Made by a program: the position numbers and the translations under genes | Part shown: positions 40,716 through 49,658 of the stretch, in pieces | Position numbering within the stretch: position 1 is the stretch's first letter | Layout: every line of letters begins with the position of its first letter | Origin: Paeniglutamicibacter kerguelensis | GTDB lineage: Bacteria; Actinomycetota; Actinomycetes; Actinomycetales; Micrococcaceae | DNA: 64,000 nt | Assembly (NCBI RefSeq): GCF_017876535.1 | Contig: NZ_JAGIOF010000001.1 | Span: 3,906,001 to 3,970,000, forward strand | Reading direction: 5' to 3' | Notes under the pieces: generated by a model | Told to the model about the DNA's origin: nothing | Seen by the model: the letters and a program-made list of their open reading frames with translations, nothing else | Databases searched by the model: none

Positions 40716-41985
40716 TGGATTCCTCCGTCTGTGTTGCTCGCGCCAGGGCGATCGATTCAAGGGTGGTTACGGAAATCTCGGCCTTGGCGGTGATTTCCTC
40801 GGCGGTCAGCGCGCCGCAGATCATGCCGCGGCGGATGAAGTTTGCAAGCGCCTTGGCAGTTGCAGGCTCGTCCATGATCGCGGATTCGACCTTGTGCACG
40901 TAGTTGCGCAGGCGGGCCGCGGCTGCCTCGAAACCCTCGCGGTAGAACGCGTAGGTTGCCAGGTAGCGGGTGGCCAGCTGGTTCTGGTGCAGGTCCCAGC
41001 CCTGGTAGATGCCGCGTTCCAGGTGACGGCGCACCAGGCGGGCATGCAGCGCCCAGGCGCTTTCCATGGCTTCGGCATCGCCCAGCGGCAGGATGTTCGT
41101 CGAGCCGTCGGAGAGGTGCACGCCGGTGCCGGCGACCGCCACCTGCATGACGTTCTTGGCGTAGTCCGCCGCCGGGTGTTCCATCGACTGGTAGGCCGCC
41201 GCGATGCCGAGGGAGGCCGAGTAGTCGTAGGTGCCGTAGTGCAGCGAGGAAACGCGTCCCTTGCCGGCGTGGATCAACGCGGCGGAGGGCACGGTGCCCT
41301 CGTGCGAGAGGATCAGCTGCGGGGTTTCCATCTGCACCTCGAAGCGCAGGCGGCCTGCGGGCAGGCCGTGCACCTCCTCGAGCTTCTCGCAGACGTAGAC
41401 CATGGCCTCGACCTGATCGATCGTGGTGACCTTGGGCAGCGTCAGCACGAGTCCTTCCGGCAGCGGACCCTGGGCGACGAGCTCGGAAATGAACAGGTCA
41501 AGGGTGCGCAACGCGCGGGCACGGGTGGGTGCCTCGAAGCACTTGAAGCGGATGCCGATGAAGGGCGGCGCCACGCCGTCGGCGACGGCCTGGGCCACCT
41601 GGCGGGCGGCCTCGACGACGGCGGCGTCTTCCTCGGCGTCACTGCGGACACCGAATCCGTCCTCGAAGTCCAGTCGCAGGTCCTCAATGGGTTCGCTGTT
41701 CAGCTTCGCCGCCACCAGCTCTGCCAGGGCTGCGGGGTCTTCCAACCCGAGCTTCTGGGCCAGGGCGGCCAGGCCGGCAAAGCCGCCCGCGGCGTTCAGC
41801 GCGTCGGCTCCCCATTGGGCGGGAAGCTCGGGCGCGAAACGGTCGGCGGGGACGTAGGCGGTGTGGATGGGCTGGCGGCGCCCGTCGTCACCCGGGTAGC
41901 TGTTGGCCAGCAACTCGTCGGTGGCTGCCAGACGCGATTCAACCTCGGCCAGGGCCGCGGCATCCAGTGCGTGACGTGTGCTCAT
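40708..41985 (-). CDS. DUF6986 / HpcH-HpaI aldolase-like protein, unassigned step in purine/glyoxylate metabolism
   Basis: A 425-residue protein related to citrate-lyase beta/malyl-CoA-lyase-type aldolases (TIM barrel). It contains LRLDFEDGFGVRSDAEEDAAVVEAARQ (acidic metal site), FIGIRFKCFEA, LVLTLPKVTTIDQVEAMV, LRFEVQMETPQLIL (Glu metal ligand) and SSLHYGTYDYSASLGIAA. The reaction is unknown. It is bracketed by malate synthase (ATGA overlap at 41982-41985) and allE (8-base overlap), so it probably acts between ureidoglycolate and glyoxylate or on glyoxylate itself. A lyase releasing urea from ureidoglycolate is a testable guess. Confidence 0.8.
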   Translation of the reverse strand: MSTRHALDAAALAEVESRLAATDELLANSYPGDDGRRQPIHTAYVPADRFAPELPAQWGADALNAAGGFAGLAALAQKLGLEDPAALAELVAAKLNSEPIEDLRLDFEDGFGVRSDAEEDAAVVEAARQVAQAVADGVAPPFIGIRFKCFEAPTRARALRTLDLFISELVAQGPLPEGLVLTLPKVTTIDQVEAMVYVCEKLEEVHGLPAGRLRFEVQMETPQLILSHEGTVPSAALIHAGKGRVSSLHYGTYDYSASLGIAAAYQSMEHPAADYAKNVMQVAVAGTGVHLSDGSTNILPLGDAEAMESAWALHARLVRRHLERGIYQGWDLHQNQLATRYLATYAFYREGFEAAAARLRNYVHKVESAIMDEPATAKALANFIRRGMICGALTAEEITAKAEISVTTLESIALARATQTEESNA

Positions 41986-43607
41986 TTGGCGGCCACTCCG
42001 GTGTCCAGCAGGCGGTAGGCGGGAAGGGTGAGGAAGTCCTCAAAGTCTTCCTCGCGGCCCGAGACCAGGCGGCCGATGAGGGCGGCAGCCGGCACGTAGT
42101 ACTTCTCGAAGGTCTCGGCGTTGTCGACCTCACCGCGCAGCTTCTCCACCTGGACGGCGAGGGCCTTGGCGACGAGTTCGGCGGTGATGGTGTTGCCGGT
42201 GTCGGCTGCGACGACCTTGTTGTTGATCTGCTGCCAGATCTGCGAACGGGAGATCTCCGCGGTTGCGGCATCCTCCATGAGGTTGTGGATGGCCACGGCG
42301 CCGGTGCCCGAAAGCCACACGGCGGTGTAGGCGACTGCCACGTAGAGGTTGGCGTTGACCCCGGCCTCGGTGACCGAGCCCGGCGCCGAGGCGACGTCGA
42401 GCAGCTGGTCGGCAGTGACGGAGACCTCGGGGCGCTGGCGGTCGACCTGGTTCGACTTTTCGCCGAGCACCGAGTCGAAGACTTCACGGCAGATGGAGAC
42501 CAGGTCCGGGTGTGCAACCCAGGATCCGTCGAAGCCGTCGTTGGCCTCGCGGGTCTTGTCGTTGCGGACCTTGTCGAAGGCGGCGGCGGTGACTTCCGGT
42601 TCGCGGCGGTTCGGGATGACTGCGGCCATGCCGCCCATCGCGAAGGCGCCGCGCTTGTGGCAGGTCTGCACCAGGAGCTCGGTGTAAGCGCGCATCATCG
42701 GGGCCGTCATCGCCACATCGGCGCGGTCGGGCATGATGAACTTGTCGCCGGCCTCGCGGAAGTACTTGATGATGGAAAAGAGGTAGTCCCAGCGTCCGGC
42801 GTTCAGGCCCGAGGCGTAGTCACGCAGCTCGAAGAGCATCTCGTCCATCTGGAATGCCGCCGGGATGGTCTCGATGAGCATGGTGGCGCGGATGGTGCCG
42901 TGTTCGATGCCCAGCTCGGCCTCGGCGAAGGCGAAGACGTCGTTCCACAGGCGGGACTCGAGGGAGGACTCCATCTTGGGCAGGTAGTAGAACGGGCCCT
43001 GGCCCGACTCGCTGAGAACCTTGGCGTTGTGGAAGAAGTGCAGGCCGAAGTCGACGAGGGCGCCAACGGTTGCTTCGCCGTTGACCAGCAGGTTGGCTTC
43101 CTCCATGTGCCAGCCGCGCGGGCGGACCACGACGGTGGCCAGCGGCGCGTCGGTGCGCAGCGCGTATTCCTTGCCCTCCGGGGACACGAACGCCAAGGTT
43201 CCGCGTGCTGCGGCACCCAGGTTGGCCAGGGCGTCGATGACGTTGTGCCAGGTCGGGGTCGAGGCGTCCTCGAGGTCCGCGAGCCACACCTTGGCGCCGG
43301 AGTTCAGCGCGTTGATGGCCATCTTGGCCGGGGTTGCCGGGCCGGTGATTTCCACGCGGCGGTCCTGCAACGCTGCAGGTGCCGGGGCGACCTTCCAGTC
43401 GCCGTTGCGGATCTCGGCGGTGGCCGGGTCGAAGTCCAGGCTTCCGGTGCGGGCTGCCTCGGCGCGGGCCACGCCGCGGGCCTCAAGCAGGGAGTCGCGG
43501 GTGGGTGCGAACTTTTCTTGCAGCTTTCCGACAAAGGCCAGTGCCTCGGTGGAAAGGATCTCTTCGGCCTGTGCAACGGCCGGGTAGTGGGTGACGGTGA
43601 TAGTCAT
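41982..43607 (-). CDS. aceB: Malate synthase A
   Basis: A 541-residue enzyme condensing glyoxylate and acetyl-CoA to malate. VWLADLEDASTPTWHN, VVVRPRGWHMEEANLLVNGE (catalytic Arg), LPKMESSLESRLWNDVFAFAEAELGI (metal Glu), and GLNAGRWDYLFSIIKYF are the isoform-A signatures. The catalytic Asp region SWVAHPDLVSICREVFD is present. It follows malic enzyme by 18 bases. No isocitrate lyase is nearby, so here the enzyme serves glyoxylate from allantoin rather than the glyoxylate shunt. Confidence 0.95.
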   Translation of the reverse strand: MTITVTHYPAVAQAEEILSTEALAFVGKLQEKFAPTRDSLLEARGVARAEAARTGSLDFDPATAEIRNGDWKVAPAPAALQDRRVEITGPATPAKMAINALNSGAKVWLADLEDASTPTWHNVIDALANLGAAARGTLAFVSPEGKEYALRTDAPLATVVVRPRGWHMEEANLLVNGEATVGALVDFGLHFFHNAKVLSESGQGPFYYLPKMESSLESRLWNDVFAFAEAELGIEHGTIRATMLIETIPAAFQMDEMLFELRDYASGLNAGRWDYLFSIIKYFREAGDKFIMPDRADVAMTAPMMRAYTELLVQTCHKRGAFAMGGMAAVIPNRREPEVTAAAFDKVRNDKTREANDGFDGSWVAHPDLVSICREVFDSVLGEKSNQVDRQRPEVSVTADQLLDVASAPGSVTEAGVNANLYVAVAYTAVWLSGTGAVAIHNLMEDAATAEISRSQIWQQINNKVVAADTGNTITAELVAKALAVQVEKLRGEVDNAETFEKYYVPAAALIGRLVSGREEDFEDFLTLPAYRLLDTGVAAK

Positions 43608-43625
43608 TGGAGGCGCTCTTTCTTG

Positions 43626-45014
43626 CTACTTGTTCTTTGCTGCCGCGTGTGCAACGGCTTCGGCCACATCGGAGGCCACGTGCGGGTCAAAGACGCTCGG
43701 GATGATGAATCCCGGGTTCAGTTCGTCCTGGCTCACGCGGGCGGAGATGGCGTCGGCCGCGGCCAACAGCATCGAGTCGGTGATGTCCGAGACTCCGGCA
43801 TCGAGCAATCCGCGGAAGAATCCGGGGAAGGCAAGCACGTTGTTGATCTGGTTCGGGAAGTCGGAACGACCCGTGGCGACGATGGCCGCGTGGCGCCCTG
43901 CTGCGATCGGGTCGACCTCGGGATCCGGGTTCGCCATGGCGAAGACGATTGCATCCGTGTTCATGGAGGCGATGTGCTCTTCTTCGAGGATGTTCGGTGC
44001 GGAAACGCCGATGAAGACGTCGGCGCCGGCAATGGCCTCGTGCAGGGAACCCTTGAAGTTCTCGGGGTTGGTGTTCTCGGCCAGCCAGTTGCGGTGCGCG
44101 TCCGCCGAGACATCATCGCGGCTGATGGCGCCGTTGCGACCGCAGGCAATGATGTTCTTTGCGCCGCGTGCGGCCAGGAGCTGGATGATCGCGTTGCCCG
44201 CGGCGCCGACGCCGGAGACAACGATCTTGATCTGGTCGATCTGCTTGCCAACCACCAGCAGCGCGTTGGTCAACGCGGCGAGGGTGACGATTGCGGTGCC
44301 GTGCTGGTCATCGTGGAAGACCGGAATGTCGAGTTCCTCGCGCAGGCGGGCTTCGATCTCGAAGCAGCGCGGGGCTGCGATGTCTTCGAGGTTCACGCCG
44401 CCGTAGACGGGGGCGAGAGCCTTGACGATCATGATGATTTCCTCGGTGTCCTGGGTGTCCAGGCAGACCGGCCAGGCGTCGACGTTGGCGAACTGCTTGA
44501 ACAGTGCGGCCTTGCCTTCCATGACCGGCAGGGCCGCGGCAGGGCCGATGTTGCCCAGGCCCAGGACGGCGGAACCGTCGGTGACCACGGCAATGGTGTT
44601 GCGCTTGATGGTGAGGTTGCGGGCGGCCGCTGGGTTCTCGGCGATTGCCAAACAGACGCGGGCAACACCCGGGGTGTAGGCGCGAGAGAGATCGTCGCGG
44701 TTGCGAAGTGCCACCTTGGGGACGACCTCGAGCTTGCCGCCGAGGTGCATCAGGAAGGTGCGGTCGGAGACGTTACGGACCGTGACACCTTCGAGCGCGT
44801 TAAGTGCGTCGCGGATGAGGTCGCCGTGGGCCGCATCGGTGGTGTTGCAGCTGACGTCGACAACCATGTGCTCATGGCCGGATTCGGTCACATCCAACGC
44901 GGTAATCGAACCGCCGGCCTTGCCAACGGCAGCGGCGAGCTCGCTCGTCGCGGTAATCGTGGCAGGGGTTTCTACCCTAAGGGTCAATGAATAGCCTGGG
45001 CTAGGTACAGCCAT
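43626..45014 (-). CDS. Malic enzyme with N-terminal ACT-like domain
   Basis: A 462-residue oxidative decarboxylase of malate to pyruvate. Residues 1-80 form an ACT-like regulatory domain (YSLTLRVETPATITATSELAAAVGKAGGSI). The malic core has RAYTPGVARVCLAIAENP, VTDGSAVLGLGNIGP, FHDDQHGTAIVTLAAL and the NAD(P) loop VVSGVGAAGNAIIQLL. GAGGAGG precedes the ATG. It is first in the malic enzyme-aceB-DUF6986-allE operon and divergent from the IclR regulator. Paired with malate synthase it can carry glyoxylate carbon to pyruvate. Confidence 0.93.
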   Translation of the reverse strand: MAVPSPGYSLTLRVETPATITATSELAAAVGKAGGSITALDVTESGHEHMVVDVSCNTTDAAHGDLIRDALNALEGVTVRNVSDRTFLMHLGGKLEVVPKVALRNRDDLSRAYTPGVARVCLAIAENPAAARNLTIKRNTIAVVTDGSAVLGLGNIGPAAALPVMEGKAALFKQFANVDAWPVCLDTQDTEEIIMIVKALAPVYGGVNLEDIAAPRCFEIEARLREELDIPVFHDDQHGTAIVTLAALTNALLVVGKQIDQIKIVVSGVGAAGNAIIQLLAARGAKNIIACGRNGAISRDDVSADAHRNWLAENTNPENFKGSLHEAIAGADVFIGVSAPNILEEEHIASMNTDAIVFAMANPDPEVDPIAAGRHAAIVATGRSDFPNQINNVLAFPGFFRGLLDAGVSDITDSMLLAAADAISARVSQDELNPGFIIPSVFDPHVASDVAEAVAHAAAKNK

Positions 45015-45035
45015 GAGGTCCTCCTCGAGAAAAGT

Positions 45036-45056
45036 TTTCCGTATAGTGGATACTAT
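45036..45056. promoter_or_regulatory. IclR-type palindrome between malic enzyme and iclR-type gene
   Basis: TTTCCGTATAGTGGATA (45036-45052) fits the site family loosely, and ATAGT-GGAT-ACTAT (45043-45056) is a perfect short palindrome within it. Only 22 bases from the malic enzyme start, it would overlap that promoter; this is the expected place for autoregulation of the regulator. Confidence 0.45.
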
Positions 45057-45203
45057 TATCTACAGGATGAAAATACAAGCCCTAAATGTGGCTTGGCTCA
45101 TACATTTTCCGCCGCACTTCCGGATCGCGGAATAATTATCACGCTCTCCGGTAAGTTAAGTACAGACCCTTCCATCGATCCCCCATATACGAGGAGTTTC
45201 GCA

Positions 45204-45968
45204 ATGTCCGAACCCAAGGCGGCGTCCGGCGTCCAGTCCGTTGAACGTGCATTTGAGCTGCTGGAAGTCATCGCCCGCGCGGGCGGAGAGGCTGCTCTCA
45301 GCGAACTCGCGGTCGATACTCCGCTACCTCTGCCGACCATCCACCGCTTGCTGCGGACCCTCGTTGGCATCGGCTATGTCCGTCAGCTGGCAAACCGTCG
45401 ATACTCCTTGGGCCCGCGACTTATCCGCCTGGGCGAGGTGGCCAACCGTCAGCTCGGCGCCCTGGCCACCCCGGTGCTCAAGAACCTGGTGAACACCCTG
45501 GGGGAATCGGCAAACATTGCCGTCCTGGACGGCGACATGGTCACGTACATCGCCCAGGCGCAGTCTCCGCAGTCCATGCGCATGATCACCGAGGTCGGGC
45601 GCCGTTCCACCCTTCACGGAACCGGCGTCGGCAAGGCCATCCTGTCCGTCCTGGATGATGACCGGGTCCGTCGCCTTGTCGATCAGGCCGGAATGGCCGT
45701 GTACACGCCGAACACGATCACCACCGTGAGCCGGCTCTTCGCCGATCTTGAACAGATTCGCCGTCGGGGATACGCAATCGACGAAGAAGAACAGGAACTT
45801 GGCGTCCGCTGCTTTGCCATGGCAGTGCCTGGCGCGCCGACGCCGATGGCAATCTCCATCTCCGGGCCCGTCACGCGTGTCACCGAGGACTTCGCCGAGC
45901 GCGCGATTCCCGAACTCAGGAGCGCTGCCCTGCAACTGTCCAATTCGCTTGCGGTGCGCGTCGACTAA
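45204..45968 (+). CDS. IclR-family transcriptional regulator of allantoin/glyoxylate genes
   Basis: A 254-residue regulator. The N-terminal winged helix (about 10-70: SVERAFELLEVIARAGGEAALSELAVDTPLPLPTIHRLLRTL) precedes the IclR effector domain (about 85-250) with LHGTGVGKAILSVLDDDRVRRLV and RRGYAIDEEEQELGVRCFAMAV. AllR-type IclR proteins bind glyoxylate or allantoin. GAGGAG lies seven bases before ATG 45204; an upstream ATG at 45093 lacks a ribosome site. Its position divergent from malic enzyme, beside conserved palindromes, makes it the probable local regulator. Effector and targets are inferred. Confidence 0.9.
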   Translation: MSEPKAASGVQSVERAFELLEVIARAGGEAALSELAVDTPLPLPTIHRLLRTLVGIGYVRQLANRRYSLGPRLIRLGEVANRQLGALATPVLKNLVNTLGESANIAVLDGDMVTYIAQAQSPQSMRMITEVGRRSTLHGTGVGKAILSVLDDDRVRRLVDQAGMAVYTPNTITTVSRLFADLEQIRRRGYAIDEEEQELGVRCFAMAVPGAPTPMAISISGPVTRVTEDFAERAIPELRSAALQLSNSLAVRVD

Positions 45969-46020
45969 TCGTTCACGCGCAATCGGTCAAGGCAGCATTC
46001 GAGCCAGGTCAAGCACGTAA

Positions 46021-46054
46021 ATCACCCGGGGCCGCCCATGCGGCCCCGGGTGAT
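46021..46054. terminator. Terminator of the IclR-type gene
   Basis: The 15-bp perfect stem ATCACCCGGGGCCGC (46021-46035) pairs with 46040-46054, loop CCAT, and is followed by GTTCTTTT on the plus strand, 53 bases after the regulator stop. Confidence 0.85.
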
Positions 46055-46095
46055 GTTCTTTTCGGCCGCACATGGCACCGAACCCCAAAAGCGGA

Positions 46096-46144
46096 GCGGG
46101 TGATCCGAAGGCCCATCCCCCTCGGATCACCCGCCCCGCCAGTC
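46096..46144 (-). terminator. Hairpin after the NCS2 permease gene
   Basis: GCGGGTGATCCGA (46096-46108) pairs with 46132-46144. It lies 30 bases beyond the NCS2 stop on the minus strand. Confidence 0.65.
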
Positions 46145-46173
46145 ATCTCGTTAGCAGTTGTATTCCCCGCCCG

Positions 46174-47754
46174 CTAGGCGTGTTTGAACTCACTTCCTTT
46201 CGCCCTGTGCCCGGTATTTTCAGCCGGAACCCGAATACCGACCCCGGCCAGCTCCTGTTGGTGCTGTTCAAGGGCCTGCTTGAACTCTTCGTCGCTCACC
46301 ACCGGCACTTCCTCGCCGTTGGCGTCGATCAGCTTGCCTGCCTCATAGTGGTCCCCGTCCAGCAGGCTGCGGACTTCCTCTTCACGCACCATGCGCGGCG
46401 GAGCCGCGACGAACACCGAGGCATCCTTCTTAGGCGTTCCGAACTTCATTTCGTTGAACAGCAGGTTCAGCAGGATGGCCATGACCGCGGCCGAGCTGAT
46501 TCCCGAGTGGAAAATCGTCCCGAACCAAGTGGGGAACGCATCGTAGAAATCTGGCTTGACGATCGGGAGGCAGCCGAAGGCAATCGAGGTGGCAACGATG
46601 ATCAGGTTGAGGTTTCCCTCGTACTTGACCTTGCTCAACGTGCGGATGCCGGAAGCGGCAACGGTGCCGAAGAGTACGATCCCCGCGCCGCCTAACACCG
46701 CGGTGGGCACTGCGGCAACGACCCTGCCCAAGACCGGTAGGAGGCCAAGTACCACCAGGATGCCGCCGCCAGCGGTCACCACAAAGCGGCTCTTGACACC
46801 GGTGATGGCCACCAGGCCCACGTTCTGGGCGAAGGCGCTCTGCGTGAATGTGTTCAGGAACGGCGCCACAATGCTTGATGCCATGTCGGCGCGCAGGCCG
46901 TCGGCGATGCGGCGCGAGTCGACCTTGGTGCCGGCAATCTCACCCACGGCCAGGATGTCGGCGGTGGTTTCCGTGAGGATCACCAGGACAACGATGATCA
47001 TCGAAATGATGCCGCCGAGTTCAAAGACGGGCCAGCCGAAGGCCAGCGGCTGCGGGAAGGCAAAGAGTGCACCCTGGCCGACCTTGGAGAAGTCCGCCAT
47101 GCCCAAAAGCAGCGCCAAGACGGTTCCGAGCACCATTGCCAGCAGGATCGAAAGACGGGAGATCGCGGCATTGCCGAGCTTGGAAAGCAGCAGCGCAATC
47201 AAAAGCGTGGCGGCGGCGAGCCCGATGTTCTCAAGGCTTCCGTAGTTCTCGGCCTTGGCGTTTCCGCCCATGGCCCAGTTGGCTGCCACCGGCGTCAGCG
47301 AAATGCCGATCATGGTGATGACCACGCCGGTGACAACGGGCGGGAAGAAGCGCACGATCCTGGCGAAGAAGGGAGCTATCAGGAAGCCGACGGCAGAGGC
47401 CGCGAGTACGGCGCCGAACACGGCCTGGATTCCCCCGCCGCCGTTGACGATCGCCACCATGGTGGCCACCGAGGCAAACGAGGTGCCCTGCACCAGCGGC
47501 AGCTGGCAACCGAAGAACGGGATGCCCACCGTCTGCAGGATGGTCGCGAGCCCACCGACAAAGAGACAGCTGGCGATCAAGACGCCGATCTCTTCCGAAG
47601 AGAGCCCCGCGGCACCGCCAATGATCAGGGGCGGCGCGATGATGCCCCCGTACATGGTCAGCACATGCTGCAATCCATAGGCGATGGTTCTGCCCAAGGG
47701 AAGGCGCTCGTCCTCGGGTCGAAGTTTGGTAGTTTTGTCTTGCGTAGCGTTCAC
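46174..47754 (-). CDS. NCS2-family permease, probable urate/xanthine transporter
   Basis: A 526-residue NAT/NCS2 symporter with about 12-14 hydrophobic segments. GLQHVLTMYGGIIAPPLIIG (helix 1 His), GCQLPLVQGTSFASVATM, ITETTADILAVGEI-type helix 8 (LTETTADILAVGEIAGTKVDSRRIADGLRADM) and TFTQSAFAQNVGLVAITGVKSRFV match purine permeases; the QNVGL motif is retained. A hydrophilic C-terminal tail of about 90 residues is longer than usual. GTG start at 47754 with AGGAGGT nearby. Last of the uraD-uraH-uricase-permease unit, so it most likely imports urate. Confidence 0.9.
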   Translation of the reverse strand: MNATQDKTTKLRPEDERLPLGRTIAYGLQHVLTMYGGIIAPPLIIGGAAGLSSEEIGVLIASCLFVGGLATILQTVGIPFFGCQLPLVQGTSFASVATMVAIVNGGGGIQAVFGAVLAASAVGFLIAPFFARIVRFFPPVVTGVVITMIGISLTPVAANWAMGGNAKAENYGSLENIGLAAATLLIALLLSKLGNAAISRLSILLAMVLGTVLALLLGMADFSKVGQGALFAFPQPLAFGWPVFELGGIISMIIVVLVILTETTADILAVGEIAGTKVDSRRIADGLRADMASSIVAPFLNTFTQSAFAQNVGLVAITGVKSRFVVTAGGGILVVLGLLPVLGRVVAAVPTAVLGGAGIVLFGTVAASGIRTLSKVKYEGNLNLIIVATSIAFGCLPIVKPDFYDAFPTWFGTIFHSGISSAAVMAILLNLLFNEMKFGTPKKDASVFVAAPPRMVREEEVRSLLDGDHYEAGKLIDANGEEVPVVSDEEFKQALEQHQQELAGVGIRVPAENTGHRAKGSEFKHA

Positions 47755-47785
47755 AACTGACCTCCTAGTCGGTTGCTGCGATGAA

Positions 47786-47817
47786 GGGTGCGCCGGTGCT
47801 GCTACATCGGCGCACCC
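47786..47817 (-). terminator. Hairpin between uricase and NCS2 genes
   Basis: The 10-bp stem GGGTGCGCCG/CGGCGCACCC (47786-47795 with 47808-47817) lies 14 bases beyond the uricase stop. With NCS2 starting 32 bases later, it could attenuate permease expression relative to the enzymes. Confidence 0.6.
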
Positions 47818-47830
47818 TGTTACTCATCGC

Positions 47831-48757
47831 TTAGCAAAAACCGGGTGTGTTTTCCCAGATCGGATGCGTGGCGGGGACTCCCTCACGCGTGATGGTTGCT
47901 TCAATGAGTCCATACGGGCGATCTGCCGCGAAGAAGACTTCGTTGGGGTTGTCCTGGCCGAACGGAGTGAGGTCCACCAGGAAGTGGTGTTTGTTGGGCA
48001 GCGACATCTTGATCTCATCGATTTCGGGATGCGCCTCGAGTACCGCACGGCCCATTTCAAACATGGTCTGCTGCAGCGCGTACGAGTGGTTGTTGGCGAA
48101 TTCCGAGAGCAGGTGCCCCCGGACCGAGGTGTAGATCGCATCGAAGTCGAGCTCTCCCTCGTTGACGACCTTGGTGTTGTAGCGCCAACGGGCGGTGACA
48201 TCAGTGGCCAGGATGCGGTCCGAGGTTTCCTGCAGCGTGGTGTAGCGGTCAACGGGGAAACCGTTGAATTCGCTGCCCGTGGACTTCAGGACCGTCAGCC
48301 CCTGGATGCCGGCAACAATGTTCTTCTCGCCGTTGACGATCTCGAGAACCGCGGTGCGGACCTCGGACTTGTTGCGGGAGAACGCGTGGTCGTGGTCGTT
48401 GATGCGGTCCCAGAAGTACTGCTCGGCCGACCAACGGCCACCGGTGATCCAGTCGAATTCGCCGGTGAAGTGCGTTCCCAACCGGACCAGGAAGTTCTCG
48501 ACGGCGCCCACGCCGTCGCGGGCCAGCCCGTAAACCGTGTTCTTCTGGGTGTCGGTGGGCACCACCAGGGCGTTGTCGCCATCGATGTGCGCCCGGGTGA
48601 AATCGCCATGGAGTTGCGAAGTGACGTTCAGGTCCTCGATCTCGTGGCGCTTGGTGTCGCGGGTGATCTTGACGAGCCGGACTTCGGCCTTGCCGTACTG
48701 GTTCTGTCCCAGGACGATCTTGGTCGAAACAGGGGTTTCGATCTTTGTGGCAGTCAT
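47831..48757 (-). CDS. pucL: Urate oxidase (uricase)
   Basis: A 308-residue cofactor-free uricase with two T-fold domains; it oxidises urate to 5-hydroxyisourate using O2. Recognisable segments: GQNQYGKAEVRLVKITRDTKRHEIEDLNVTSQLHGDF (catalytic Lys/Thr region), PTDTQKNTVYGLAR, GSEFNGFPVDRYTTLQETSDRI, NNHSYALQQTMFEMG, SLPNKHHFLVDLTPFG. GAGGGAG lies eight bases before ATG 48757. It is immediately downstream of uraH (4 bases). Confidence 0.95.
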   Translation of the reverse strand: MTATKIETPVSTKIVLGQNQYGKAEVRLVKITRDTKRHEIEDLNVTSQLHGDFTRAHIDGDNALVVPTDTQKNTVYGLARDGVGAVENFLVRLGTHFTGEFDWITGGRWSAEQYFWDRINDHDHAFSRNKSEVRTAVLEIVNGEKNIVAGIQGLTVLKSTGSEFNGFPVDRYTTLQETSDRILATDVTARWRYNTKVVNEGELDFDAIYTSVRGHLLSEFANNHSYALQQTMFEMGRAVLEAHPEIDEIKMSLPNKHHFLVDLTPFGQDNPNEVFFAADRPYGLIEATITREGVPATHPIWENTPGFC

Positions 48758-48761
48758 TGTA

Positions 48762-49106
48762 TTAGCTCCCTCGGTACGTGGAAAATGCAAACGGGCTGAT
48801 AAGAAGGGGTACGTGGTAGTGATCAGCGGTGTTGCTCACCAGGAAATTGATCGTTACCGCGGGGAAGAAGGTTTCCGTACCCTTCGACCCGAAGTAGGCA
48901 CCGGTCTCGAATGAAACCCGGTATTCACCTGCTTCAACCTGCACCGGACCAAGGTTTGCGATCCGACCATCACTGTCGGTCACCCCGGTTCCGATTTCTT
49001 GCCAACCGGATGCCGTCTTGGCTTCCAGCGTGGCCTTGACACCGGAGGAAGGCCTCCCGGTCCCGGTGTCGAGTACATGGGTTGTGATGTGGCTGCGATT
49101 TGTCAT
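48762..49106 (-). CDS. uraH: 5-hydroxyisourate hydrolase (transthyretin-like)
   Basis: A 114-residue TLP-family protein that hydrolyses 5-hydroxyisourate to OHCU. It carries the N-terminal SHITTHVLDTGTGRPSSGVK (catalytic His), the mid region RVSFETGAYFG, the HYHVPLLISPFAFSTYRGS terminus, and the diagnostic C-terminal YRGS. It lies between uraD and uricase; the start at 49106 follows GGAG ten bases upstream. Confidence 0.95.
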   Translation of the reverse strand: MTNRSHITTHVLDTGTGRPSSGVKATLEAKTASGWQEIGTGVTDSDGRIANLGPVQVEAGEYRVSFETGAYFGSKGTETFFPAVTINFLVSNTADHYHVPLLISPFAFSTYRGS

Positions 49107-49151
49107 GATTGCGGGCTCCGAGCTCCTCAAAGATGGTTTTGGCGAATGCCG

Positions 49152-49658
49152 CTAGCGTGCGGAAACGGATTCGAAGAGCGCGCGGAGGCGAAGCAATGCG
49201 ATTTCACGCAACTGCTGCCCGACCTCGCGCGTTTCCTCTTCGTCGTCGTTCAAGAGGCGCCGATCAAGCTCGGCCAGGATCTCTTCACTGCTGCGGCCGG
49301 CCGCGCGAATAAGAAAGACGCGGTCAAACCGCTGTTCATAGGCCCGGTTTCCCGCGGAGAGGGATTCCTTGATGCCCTCGCCCAGGGTGAGTGTCGACTG
49401 TTCCGCGCGACTCAGTGTCGCTTCGGTCGAACCGCCCTCGGCGCGCTCGCCAATACGAGGGTGGTGGGCCAGCGCCGAGGCAATTTCTTCCTCGGATAGC
49501 GGCGCCGCGGCAAGCCCTGCGTGCGCAACAAGATCGTCGATCGATGCGAAGGGGCGCTTGCAGACAATGGAATCAATCCACCTGTCAACGTCAAGGCAGG
49601 GACGAAGGACGCCTGCAGCGGCAGGGGTGTCAAGGGTGTTGAAATGCAATAAGTTCAT
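49152..49658 (-). CDS. uraD: OHCU decarboxylase
   Basis: A 168-residue all-helical decarboxylase giving (S)-allantoin from 2-oxo-4-hydroxy-4-carboxy-5-ureidoimidazoline. The family hallmark SALAHHPRIGERAEG carries the catalytic His, and the C-terminal helix VGQQLREIALLRLRALF is typical. It is first in the minus unit uraD-uraH-uricase-NCS2, with 45 bases to uraH. Confidence 0.93.
   Translation of the reverse strand: MNLLHFNTLDTPAAAGVLRPCLDVDRWIDSIVCKRPFASIDDLVAHAGLAAAPLSEEEIASALAHHPRIGERAEGGSTEATLSRAEQSTLTLGEGIKESLSAGNRAYEQRFDRVFLIRAAGRSSEEILAELDRRLLNDDEEETREVGQQLREIALLRLRALFESVSAR

Noticed and set aside
41967-44990. A 1007-codon plus-strand frame opposite aceB and malic enzyme
   Set aside because: Same effect as above; no ribosome site and no protein family, and both opposite genes are certain.
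46021-46054. TCACCC…GGGTGAT palindrome as a seventh site of the LAL-type regulon
   Set aside because: The arms are joined by extra GC pairing into a 15-bp stem with a 4-base loop, followed by a T-run; it is the terminator of the IclR-type gene, and the six-base spacing of the operator family is absent.
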